From: an uncultured Prevotellaceae bacterium
GTDB lineage: Bacteria; Bacteroidota; Bacteroidia; Bacteroidales; Bacteroidaceae
Length of the DNA stretch: 10,392 bases
Direction of reading: 5' to 3'
Assembly (NCBI GenBank): GCA_945827465.1
Contig: CALZOH010000113.1
Location: 1 to 10,392, forward strand
This document shows positions 1 through 6,473 of the stretch, piece after piece; the stretch's first letter is position 1; each line of letters begins with the position of its first letter. The notes below the pieces were generated by a model. It saw nothing but the letters and a program-made list of their open reading frames with translations, ran no database searches and had not been told where the DNA came from. The position numbers and the translations under genes are program-made.

Positions 1-96
1 CCCTGCAAAAGCATACTCCAGACGTGCGGCAAGGTTTTGCAAACTTGCAGAAGCATACTCCAGACGTGCGGCAAGGTTTTGCAACCCTGCAAAAGC
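1..96. repeat. 42-bp tandem repeat, cut by the left window edge
   Basis: Positions 11-42 and 53-84 are identical 32-base stretches exactly 42 bases apart, and 1-12 recurs at 85-96. This gives about 2.3 copies, and the array probably continues to the left. Each unit is itself two diverged 21-base halves. The plus-strand frame starting at base 1 is open to a TAG at 226-228 and reads as a heptapeptide repeat: QTCGKVL, QTCRSIL, QTCGKVL, QPCKSLS. If translated, it would be the C-terminal end of a protein convergent with clpX, overlapping it by 11 bases. A 7-bp inverted repeat (TTTTGCA at 77-83, TGCAAAA at 88-94) spans the unit junction; at the first junction (35-52) the same pairing survives with one T:G wobble. 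Whether the repeat is coding cannot be decided here. Confidence 0.85.
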
Positions 97-141
97 CTCT
101 CCTTTCCCTCCCCCAACTGCCTTGATACAACAGAAAACATC

Positions 142-194
142 AATCGGTCATTGGAAAACCCGAACACATCGTGCTCTGCTCCCAATGACCGATT
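142..194. repeat. Hairpin with AATCGGTCATTGG arms, downstream of clpX
   Basis: AATCGGTCATTGG (142-154) and CCAATGACCGATT (182-194) form a perfect 13-bp inverted repeat. A smaller nested pairing, GAACAC (162-167) with GTGCTC (171-176), sits near the centre. The hairpin begins 23 bases beyond the clpX stop codon, so it could act as a transcript 3' end for the tig-clpP-clpX cluster. No clear U-run follows on the minus strand, so an ordinary intrinsic terminator is not well supported. The outer 11 bases of each arm (AATCGGTCATT) recur at the ends of the larger palindrome at 7689-7854, which suggests a dispersed repeat family. Confidence 0.75.
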
Positions 195-217
195 CCATAA
201 GGGCCTCACCAACCGCT

Positions 218-1459
218 TTACATCATAGAGGTTTTGTTCAACTGTTCCTCTGCATAAGCCTTGGTTACCGCATATTTTTTCACCTTCTGTGAAGGCAGCT
301 CAAACATTACCGGGCGCATGATTGACTCAACAATGCTTCTCAAACCACGAGCGCCCAACTTGAATTCGACAGCTTTGTCTACAATATAATTCAGTGCATC
401 GTCTTCAAACGTCAGTTGAATGCCGTCCATCGACATCAGCTCTTGATATTGCTTAATGATGGAATTCTTCGGCTCAGTGAGAATCCGATGAAGGGCTTCG
501 CGATCCAAAGGATTCAAGTAAGTCAACACCGGCAAACGGCCGATCAACTCAGGAATCAATCCGAACGACTTCAAATCTTGAGGCATTACATAACGCATCA
601 GATTATCCTTATCGATCTTCATAATGTTCTGCACCGACTGAAATCCCACCACGTGCGTGTTCAAGCGTTGAGCAATTTTCTGCTCTATGCCGTCGAATGC
701 GCCACCACAAATGAACAAGATGTTGCGGGTGTCGACGTGAATATAATCCTGGTCGGGATGTTTTCTTCCACCCTTAGGAGGCACATTCACCATGGAGCCC
801 TCCAACAATTTCAGCAAGCCTTGCTGCACACCTTCGCCGCCCACATCACGAGTAATGCTCGGATTGTCGCGCTTGCGAGCAATCTTGTCAATCTCGTCAA
901 TAAAGACGATGCCACGCTGGGCTTTCTCGACATTGTAGTCGGCCACCTGCAGCAATCGGCTCAAAATACTTTCAACATCTTCGCCCACATATCCGGCCTC
1001 GGTAAACACCGTAGCATCTACAATGGTGAAGGGCACCTGGATGAGTTTGGCAATCGTGCGAGCCAAGAGCGTCTTACCCGTACCGGTTGAGCCCACCATA
1101 ATGATATTGCTCTTTTCAATCTCCACCTTGTTTTCGTCGGCAGCCTCCACCTTTTGGCCCAAACGCTTGTAGTGGTTATACACCGCCACGGCCAACGTCA
1201 TCTTGGCATCATCCTGACCAATCACATAATTGTCCAAGAAGGCCTTGATTTCGGTAGGCTTCGGCATCGAACGGAAGTCGGGAACCGGAGATTTCTTCTC
1301 CTCCTTTTCACGAGGCTTGACGCCCAAGGATTTCTCAATAACGTGGTAAGCCGAATCAACACAATCGTCGCAGATATATCCGTGAAGACCCGTCAGGAGA
1401 ATGCGGACCTCGTCTTCACTTCTTCCGCAAAAGTTACAATGATTCTTACTTCGTGCCAT
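218..1459 (-). CDS. clpX: ATP-dependent Clp protease ATP-binding subunit ClpX
   Basis: AAA+ unfoldase that recognises tagged or damaged proteins, unfolds them with ATP and threads them into the ClpP chamber in the cytoplasm. The 413-residue protein has all family landmarks. These are an N-terminal zinc-binding domain with C8, C11, C30 and C33; Walker A GSTGTGKT (123-130); the pore loop GYVG (156-159); Walker B IVFIDEID (184-191); the RKH loop (232-234); and the sensor-2 motif GARGLR (369-374). The ClpP-docking IGF loop reads VGF (271-273). Length is normal for the family. The ATG lies inside the end of clpP (14-bp overlap), so the two are very likely translationally coupled and made together. 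A hairpin lies 23 bases past the stop. Identification is secure. Confidence 0.98.
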   Translation of the reverse strand: MARSKNHCNFCGRSEDEVRILLTGLHGYICDDCVDSAYHVIEKSLGVKPREKEEKKSPVPDFRSMPKPTEIKAFLDNYVIGQDDAKMTLAVAVYNHYKRLGQKVEAADENKVEIEKSNIIMVGSTGTGKTLLARTIAKLIQVPFTIVDATVFTEAGYVGEDVESILSRLLQVADYNVEKAQRGIVFIDEIDKIARKRDNPSITRDVGGEGVQQGLLKLLEGSMVNVPPKGGRKHPDQDYIHVDTRNILFICGGAFDGIEQKIAQRLNTHVVGFQSVQNIMKIDKDNLMRYVMPQDLKSFGLIPELIGRLPVLTYLNPLDREALHRILTEPKNSIIKQYQELMSMDGIQLTFEDDALNYIVDKAVEFKLGARGLRSIVESIMRPVMFELPSQKVKKYAVTKAYAEEQLNKTSMM

Positions 1460-2123
1460 TAGGTTTACGCATCAATACTTTATCAATCATACCGTATTCC
1501 AAGGCCTCTTGAGACGTCATCCAATAATCGCGGTCGCTGTCAGCCCATACCTTCTCATAAGTGTTGTGAGAATGATTGGCAATAATCGTGTACAATTCTT
1601 TCTTATACTTTTGAATCTCACGCGCCGTAATCTCAATATCGCTCGCCTGACCCTGAGCGCCGCCCATCGGCTGATGAATCATCACGCGACTGTGAGGAAG
1701 GGCCGAACGCTTACCCTCGGCACCGGCCACCAACAACACGGCAGCCATGCTGGCAGCCATACCTGTACAAATGGTCGACACATCGCTGTTGATAAACTGC
1801 ATGGTATCGTAAATGCCCAAACCGGCAGAAACGCTTCCACCCGGAGAATTGATATAAATAGAAATATCCTTGCCCGGATCAACACTGTCCAGATAAAGCA
1901 ACTGAGCCTGCAACGTATTAGCCGTATAGTCGTCTATGGGAGTTCCCAGGAAAATGATTCTATCCATCATCAAGCGAGAGAACACATCCATCTGAGTCAC
2001 GTTCAACTGACGCTCCTCCAAGATATAAGGATTGAGATACTGGTTCTGCATACTCATCACGTCATCGACAACCTGACTGTTAAGTCCCAGATGACCGGTC
2101 GCAAATTTTCTAAAGTCGTTCAT
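1446..2123 (-). CDS. clpP: ATP-dependent Clp protease proteolytic subunit ClpP
   Basis: Serine peptidase that assembles into the barrel-shaped proteolytic chamber of ClpXP. The 225-residue sequence carries the catalytic triad: Ser125 in GMAASMA, His150 in MIHQP, and Asp199 before YWMTSQEA. It also has the oxyanion-region segment SPGGSVSAG (93-101) and the C-terminal block EALEYGMID. It is somewhat longer than the E. coli enzyme because of an N-terminal extension, which I believe is usual in Bacteroidales. Since some ClpPs are cleaved after a propeptide, the mature N-terminus may lie inside residues 1-30. It overlaps clpX by 14 bp and starts 94 bp after the tig stop. No Bacteroidetes-type -7 box is visible in that gap, so expression probably depends on read-through from tig past the hairpin at 2155-2194, or on an unrecognised promoter. 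Confidence 0.98.
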   Translation of the reverse strand: MNDFRKFATGHLGLNSQVVDDVMSMQNQYLNPYILEERQLNVTQMDVFSRLMMDRIIFLGTPIDDYTANTLQAQLLYLDSVDPGKDISIYINSPGGSVSAGLGIYDTMQFINSDVSTICTGMAASMAAVLLVAGAEGKRSALPHSRVMIHQPMGGAQGQASDIEITAREIQKYKKELYTIIANHSHNTYEKVWADSDRDYWMTSQEALEYGMIDKVLMRKPNGTK

Positions 2124-2149
2124 GTCTTGAGAATTTTGGGGATATTAAT

Positions 2150-2194
2150 AAAAAGTTGTCCACAGCTTCCACAGAAGTGAAAACTGTGGACAAC
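2150..2194 (-). terminator. Terminator-like hairpin between tig and clpP
   Basis: In the minus-strand transcript, GTTGTCCACAG pairs with CTGTGGACAAC (arms 2184-2194 and 2155-2165, 11 bp, perfect). The 18-base loop holds a nested CTTC-TGTG-GAAG stem. The outer stem is followed at once by five Us (2154-2150) and an AU-rich stretch, as in an intrinsic terminator. It starts 23 bases after the tig stop and ends 26 bases before the clpP start. If functional, it would let tig be expressed above clpP and clpX. Confidence 0.7.
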
Positions 2195-2217
2195 GAATGT
2201 CCTAAAGAGGTAAGAAA

Positions 2218-3579
2218 TTATGCGGTCTCAAACATTTTATTAAAGTCTTCTACCGAAACGGCCTGATGTTTCAAGGTTACAATCTTCTTGTAGCTCTCCA
2301 TCAACTTTCTGTCTAATGCACGAGTAACATAGCTTTCCAGCTGTTGTTTGTTACCCATGGTCTCATTGACATATTTGTCCATCATCTCTTCAGGCACATT
2401 ATTCATACCATATTGTGCAAACTGAATCTGCACAGCCTCTCTGATGGCATCTTTCACGTCGTCATCATCGATCTTGATTTTGGCATTCTCAGCCAAGGTA
2501 CCGCGTACCAGGCTCCACTTGCCATTCTTTACATTTTCTTGGAGGTACTTGTCAATGTTGGCCTTTTCTTCTTCCTTGCAAGCATTCAAGATAGCGCGCT
2601 TCATGATTTCCTCAGGGAAAGTCAACTCGCCAACCTTCTGCATAGCATATTCGCGAAGATCTAACAAGAATTTATAGTCGCTGTCGCGTTCATAAGCCTT
2701 GCTCATCTCTTCCTTGATGCGATTGCGGAATTCCTCTTCGCTATTTACTGCACCCGGACCATAGATGGCATCAAACAACTCTTGATTAATCTCAGCCATT
2801 TCAAAGCGGGAAACCTCATTAATCTGGAACTTGAAGTCGCCAGTGTGTTCGCCAATATTTTCCTTCTGAATCTTCAACAAAGAAGCCACCTCGCTTTCAT
2901 TACCTTCGTATGCCTTGCTAACATTAAAGATAATGTTGTCACCCTTTTTAGCTTGATTGAAGAGCGCTTTCTGGTCGTCATTCTTAAAGAACTTGGGCAT
3001 CAGCGACACGGTATCCAATGAAATACCACCTTCTTTTTCCGTTTGGTCATCAGCCAACTCTACCAGGCTACCTCTCAGCAAGTCGTTATCGCCGTTGTAG
3101 TCTTCAACACTGATAGTTTTACCGGCACGACGACGATAGTTCTCCACCTGAGTGTCTACCATCTTCTCATCTATTTCAATATCGTAATAGGTGACCTCAT
3201 CTTTCTCATTCAGTTCCAAAGAAAATTGGGGAGCTAAGCCCAAGTCGAAACAAAACTCGAACTCTTTTCCATTCACAATATCAATCTGAGCCTGGTCTTC
3301 GCTTACCATCGGGTCTAACAAAATAGGCACGTGGTTCTCGTTGATATAATTTTGTATTGTCTTTGCAACAAAAGAATTGACTTCTTCGTACTTTACGCTA
3401 TCGCCATACATCTTACGCACAAGAGTCATGGGCACCATACCTTTGCGGAAGCCCGGCATATTGGCTTTTTGTCTCATATTTTTCAGAGACTTTTCCATAT
3501 TGGCGGCATAATCGGCTTCTTCAACTTTAAGGATTAATTTAGCAGTAACGTCAGTGATTTTTTCTAATGTGATATTCAT
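2218..3579 (-). CDS. tig: Trigger factor (ribosome-associated chaperone)
   Basis: Cytosolic chaperone that docks at the ribosomal exit tunnel and shields nascent chains. The chosen ATG at 3579 gives 453 residues beginning MNITLEKITD. A longer in-frame reading from 3762 adds 61 residues unlike the family and starts upstream of the likely promoter box at 3625-3632, so it was rejected. The ribosome-docking signature GFRKGMVP is at residues 43-50 and is followed by MTLVRKMYGDSV, typical of the N-terminal domain. The middle FKBP-like prolyl-isomerase region (about 150-245) is very divergent from E. coli, so isomerase activity is doubtful. The charged helical C-terminus (about 260-453) fits the substrate-cradling arms. 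It is the first gene of the tig-clpP-clpX order common in bacteria. Confidence 0.96.
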   Translation of the reverse strand: MNITLEKITDVTAKLILKVEEADYAANMEKSLKNMRQKANMPGFRKGMVPMTLVRKMYGDSVKYEEVNSFVAKTIQNYINENHVPILLDPMVSEDQAQIDIVNGKEFEFCFDLGLAPQFSLELNEKDEVTYYDIEIDEKMVDTQVENYRRRAGKTISVEDYNGDNDLLRGSLVELADDQTEKEGGISLDTVSLMPKFFKNDDQKALFNQAKKGDNIIFNVSKAYEGNESEVASLLKIQKENIGEHTGDFKFQINEVSRFEMAEINQELFDAIYGPGAVNSEEEFRNRIKEEMSKAYERDSDYKFLLDLREYAMQKVGELTFPEEIMKRAILNACKEEEKANIDKYLQENVKNGKWSLVRGTLAENAKIKIDDDDVKDAIREAVQIQFAQYGMNNVPEEMMDKYVNETMGNKQQLESYVTRALDRKLMESYKKIVTLKHQAVSVEDFNKMFETA

Positions 3580-3614
3580 CTGAATATTGTGTGAAATAGT
3601 TGATATTATCTGTT

Positions 3615-3632
3615 TTTTGCGGCGCAAAATTA
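3615..3632 (-). promoter_or_regulatory. Candidate tig promoter with overlapping palindrome
   Basis: The minus strand reads TAATTTTG at 3632-3625, an exact match to the Bacteroidetes -7 element TAnnTTTG, 45 bases before the tig ATG. A near-perfect palindrome, TTTTGCG-G-CGCAAAA (3615-3629), covers the last bases of the box and the expected transcription start. I see no convincing -33 TTTG at the usual spacing. Confidence 0.55.
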
Positions 3633-3691
3633 CGACTTTCTTTCCATTTATTCGTACTTGGCAAGAGTTAATTCTATTGTAAACGAAAAAT

Positions 3692-4450
3692 CTACACAAA
3701 AAACTCCAGCCCGTCATAGCCGAACTGAATATGAGAGGGCAAATATTCGCACGAACGGGCATGGAGACCGGCGGAATGTGCGATATGCGTCAGCCAAGCA
3801 TGCGAAACATCCAATCGTTCCACGATATCAACCGCATCTTCGATGGTCTGATGAGAAGCATGAGGCCGATGGCGCAATCCGTTGATCACAAGAGTGCTCA
3901 CCCCCTGCAACGCTTCAAATGAAGACTGCGGCAACGTCTTCATATCCGTAATATAGGCAAAGCTTCCGATACGATAGCCCACGATAGGCATTTCGCCGTG
4001 CATCACTCTCAATGGAATGATAGTTAAGTCCCCGACCTGAAAAGGCTCCAAAGGTTTCACCTCATGCAATTCCAGAGAAGGAGCACTGGGGTACTTCGTA
4101 TCACCAAAACAATAGAACATCCGTTCGCGAATATGGTTGACGCAATAAGCTTCTCCATAGATATGAAGCGGACCAAAGGCGCAATAAGCCCTTAAATCAT
4201 CCAACCCTCCCACATGGTCATAATGCTCATGAGTCAATAAAATACCATCAAAGGGACGAAAAGGTTCATTCAATAATTGTTGACGGATATCCGGCCCGCA
4301 ATCAATCAAAACCCTTGTATTCTTCTCTTCAATCATCACCACTGCACGCAGACGACGGTCACGTGGATCTTTACTGGTGCAAACTTCACAATCACATCCC
4401 AATAATGGCACACCGGAACTGGTTCCCGTCCCCAGCAATTTTATCTTCAT
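3692..4450 (-). CDS. PhnP-like metallo-beta-lactamase-fold hydrolase
   Basis: Metal-dependent hydrolase of the metallo-beta-lactamase fold, 252 residues, with no signal peptide, so cytoplasmic. Visible metal ligands are H74, H76, D78 and H79 in THEHYDH, H151 in VMHGE, D169 in YITDM and H222 in LTHIAH. The N-terminal cysteine cluster C19-x-C21-x2-C24 resembles the structural zinc site of PhnP-type enzymes (phosphoribosyl cyclic phosphodiesterases). That points to a phosphodiester substrate, but no other phosphonate (phn) gene is nearby and the real substrate is unknown. Its ATG overlaps the murB stop by 4 bp (ATGA), so it is co-translated with murB. The gap to tig is 112 bp, with no clear terminator. 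Family assignment is firm; function is not. Confidence 0.9.
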   Translation of the reverse strand: MKIKLLGTGTSSGVPLLGCDCEVCTSKDPRDRRLRAVVMIEEKNTRVLIDCGPDIRQQLLNEPFRPFDGILLTHEHYDHVGGLDDLRAYCAFGPLHIYGEAYCVNHIRERMFYCFGDTKYPSAPSLELHEVKPLEPFQVGDLTIIPLRVMHGEMPIVGYRIGSFAYITDMKTLPQSSFEALQGVSTLVINGLRHRPHASHQTIEDAVDIVERLDVSHAWLTHIAHSAGLHARSCEYLPSHIQFGYDGLEFFV

Positions 4451-5463
4451 ACAAAAATAACCTCAGGTTGAATTATAATTCCGAATCGACTCTTTACATC
4501 TTGACAGATCCGGTCGCTCAAAGCTACTATCTCATCGGCCGTTGCACCACCTAAGTTAACCAAGACGAGTGCTTGCTTTCGATATACACCGGCACGTCCC
4601 AACTTACGGCCCTTCCAACCGCATTTTTCAATCAACCAAGCGGCCGGTATTTTTACGCCATTGTCTGTTCTATACGCCGGTATCTGCTGATGGGCATAAC
4701 GCGCCTGCAGGTCCTGATATTCCTTTTCTGAAATCACCGGATTTTTAAAGAACGAACCCGCATTACCCAACAACCTCGGATCAGGCAGTTTCTCTTGGCG
4801 TATCTGGATAATCTTTTCCCTGATCAGTGCTGCATCAAGCTCTCGATCGTCGACTGTCTCGGCAAACTCCCGAATGGGCGCATACGTCAGATTCGGCACA
4901 AAATGCTTATGAAGTTGGAATGTAACATACAATACGGCATACATTCCTTTCCAGTCCGTTTTAAACCGACTACTGCGATAAGAATAATCACAATCTTTCT
5001 GAGAAATTGTTTTTCTCTGACCGGTTTTCAACTCCATCACTTCGACTTCTACTATATGGCGACCCACTTCTTCACCATATGCGCCGATATTTTGTACCGC
5101 AGCAGCACCTACTTCGCCAGGAATTAGCGACAGGTTTTCCAAACCGTACAAATGATGCGTCACACAATAATCCACGAATTCATCCCAATTCCAACCGGCA
5201 CCTACTCGTAAGAACATCACATCTTCAGCATGCGACACAACTTCGAGTGTCTTGATACGACTATGCAACAAAACACCTTTATAATCCCCCATAAAAAGCA
5301 AATTACTTCCTCCCCCCATATGGAACACAGGCATTCCAGTTGGCAAGATCGGAATTAATGCCGCTAAATCTTCCGGAGAATCATAATCGATCCAATAATC
5401 TGCATAAGCCTCTACACCGAATGTGTGTCGCGAAGCTAAAGAATAATGATCATACTTTTCCAT
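4447..5463 (-). CDS. murB: UDP-N-acetylmuramate dehydrogenase MurB
   Basis: FAD enzyme that reduces UDP-GlcNAc-enolpyruvate to UDP-MurNAc with NADPH, the second committed step of cytoplasmic peptidoglycan precursor synthesis. The 338-residue length and the C-terminus match the type I (E. coli-like) enzymes. FAD-contact segments are HMGGGSNLL (48-56) and IPGEVGAAAVQNIGAYG (114-130). By alignment with the E. coli catalytic residues, Arg163 lies in SYRSSRFK, Ser237 in GNAGSFFKNP (the proton donor) and Glu334 in the final QPEV. It starts 9 bp after the upstream lipoprotein stop and overlaps the next gene by 4 bp, so the three form one transcription unit. No separate promoter box is seen. Confidence 0.97.
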   Translation of the reverse strand: MEKYDHYSLASRHTFGVEAYADYWIDYDSPEDLAALIPILPTGMPVFHMGGGSNLLFMGDYKGVLLHSRIKTLEVVSHAEDVMFLRVGAGWNWDEFVDYCVTHHLYGLENLSLIPGEVGAAAVQNIGAYGEEVGRHIVEVEVMELKTGQRKTISQKDCDYSYRSSRFKTDWKGMYAVLYVTFQLHKHFVPNLTYAPIREFAETVDDRELDAALIREKIIQIRQEKLPDPRLLGNAGSFFKNPVISEKEYQDLQARYAHQQIPAYRTDNGVKIPAAWLIEKCGWKGRKLGRAGVYRKQALVLVNLGGATADEIVALSDRICQDVKSRFGIIIQPEVIFV

Positions 5464-5472
5464 ATCAAAGCC

Positions 5473-6306
5473 TCAATTTTCAAAACGTTCCAATCGCCAA
5501 GCACCATCTTCGCGAACAAAAAACAACAAACTGATGTATCCGTTCGTACTTCCTTGCAAAACCACCACGCGCCGATTGCGATAATTCAAATCTTCTCCAC
5601 AACGTATATTTGTAAAGACATCTACAGGAAGTTCCGGATGAAAAGCAGGCCATTGATCTGCATCGAGCACTCCATCAATCGTCTCGAACTCGTCATCAGG
5701 GTCTACCATCAGCACGCTCAACAAAGGTTTGATATGATTCATCTGGAATACAGAATCAGAAGCAAACTCCTGATAAAACAATATAAAATCGTGGTCGGGA
5801 TATTCATCCAACGATTGATCCACAATCTTATTCATCTTCCACCGATTATTTTCCTTTTGAAAGAAATAGGTTCGCATTGTTCTTTCCGGCAGATAAAAAT
5901 AGTCCATCTTCACTTCTGATATCTCCTTACTCTTTTCCAAATAAAGCGATGACTTATTATCCAAAAAACGAGTGTAAACCGGAATCTTCATGTGCAACCG
6001 GGAGAAATACCATTGATGCTTCTGGAGATAAGTTGTATCTCCCTCGTTAACGCATAACAACGGGAACGATATTCTACTCTTCTGATAGACTTCGTCAGAA
6101 GTGAAGTTATAGATAAAATCACTGAAATATTCATCCGCAGCCATCGGTACACTAACCGATACTTCCATCGAATCCTCTGTGCTCCCTACTGCATGGAGCG
6201 TATCTTGTGAAGTTTTAATTTCAGAATCTGCTGGCTCCGTTTTGAGGCTTTTGTCCTGACATGCGCACAAACAAAGCAGGAATAGAATACATACCTTTAT
6301 TCTCAC
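5473..6306 (-). CDS. DUF4348-like lipoprotein, function unknown
   Basis: Probable surface or periplasmic lipoprotein of unknown function, 277 residues from the chosen start. The frame extends upstream to an ATG at 6351, but that lies before the likely -7 box (6331-6338). I therefore prefer the GTG at 6306, which gives a compact lipoprotein signal: MRIKVC, a hydrophobic run ILFLLCL, and the lipobox LCAC with its lipidated Cys at about residue 16. The mature part begins with an acidic, Ser/Thr-rich linker (about 17-50). A globular region rich in aromatic residues follows (YFSDFIYNFTSD, about 60, to the C-terminal WRLERFEN). The character and the VFQ, QEFASDS and LLFF segments recall the Bacteroidales DUF4348 family; this is from memory, without a search. 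It is the first gene before murB and the hydrolase, which suggests an envelope link but proves no role. Confidence 0.7.
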   Translation of the reverse strand: MRIKVCILFLLCLCACQDKSLKTEPADSEIKTSQDTLHAVGSTEDSMEVSVSVPMAADEYFSDFIYNFTSDEVYQKSRISFPLLCVNEGDTTYLQKHQWYFSRLHMKIPVYTRFLDNKSSLYLEKSKEISEVKMDYFYLPERTMRTYFFQKENNRWKMNKIVDQSLDEYPDHDFILFYQEFASDSVFQMNHIKPLLSVLMVDPDDEFETIDGVLDADQWPAFHPELPVDVFTNIRCGEDLNYRNRRVVVLQGSTNGYISLLFFVREDGAWRLERFEN

Positions 6307-6330
6307 TGAATTAACTATGAAAATCAGGTG

Positions 6331-6338
6331 CAAAGTTA
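6331..6338 (-). promoter_or_regulatory. Candidate -7 box for lipoprotein-murB-hydrolase unit
   Basis: The minus strand reads TAACTTTG, an exact TAnnTTTG match, 24 bases before the proposed GTG start at 6306. No clear -33 element is seen. Upstream, GAAGA-TAT-TCTTC (6360-6372) covers the region where a -33 element would be expected. The match supports moving the gene start downstream of the ATG at 6351. Confidence 0.5.
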
Positions 6339-6410
6339 ATGATTCCACCATTACTAATAGAAGATATTCTTCACTTATTTATTGATTATCCACTTTTTTG
6401 AATCTTCAGT

Positions 6411-6441
6411 TTTCATATCTCACGTTTTTTGTATAGTTTTG
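6411..6441 (+). promoter_or_regulatory. Candidate pheS promoter
   Basis: TAGTTTTG at 6434-6441 matches the Bacteroidetes -7 element TAnnTTTG, with a TTTC 19 bases upstream in the place of the -33 TTTG. It sits 32 bases before the pheS ATG and lies downstream of the alternative upstream start at 6429, which argues against that start. The opposite-strand promoter at 6331-6338 makes this a divergent control region. Confidence 0.55.
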
Positions 6442-6473
6442 CAGCCAAAATAAAAAAGAAGACCCATTTAATC

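Noticed and set aside
1..96. CRISPR array
   Set aside because: The identical 32-base blocks are only 10 bases apart and the intervening bases are themselves part of the repeat pattern. There are no unique spacers of normal size and no cas genes.
416..1090. Long plus-strand open frame opposite clpX, and a similar one opposite clpP (1509-2180)
   Set aside because: Each lies antisense to a certain gene, has low-complexity His/Leu/Ile-rich composition typical of reverse-strand shadows, and shows no start signal or recognisable domain.
2155..2194. DnaA boxes or replication origin
   Set aside because: The two TTGTCCACA sites are the arms of a terminator-like stem, each one base off consensus, with no box cluster and no dnaA nearby. 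A lone TTATCCACT at 6386-6394 adds nothing.
3580..3762. N-terminal extension of trigger factor from an upstream ATG
   Set aside because: It runs through the likely promoter and into the end of the hydrolase gene, and the extra residues do not resemble the family N-terminus.
6360..6372. Operator GAAGA-TAT-TCTTC upstream of the lipoprotein gene
   Set aside because: Arms of five bases in AT-rich DNA are too short to stand as an independent finding; noted only in the promoter entry.
6429..6473. Longer PheS from the ATG at 6429
   Set aside because: The codon lies upstream of the -7 box and the added residues are not family-like.
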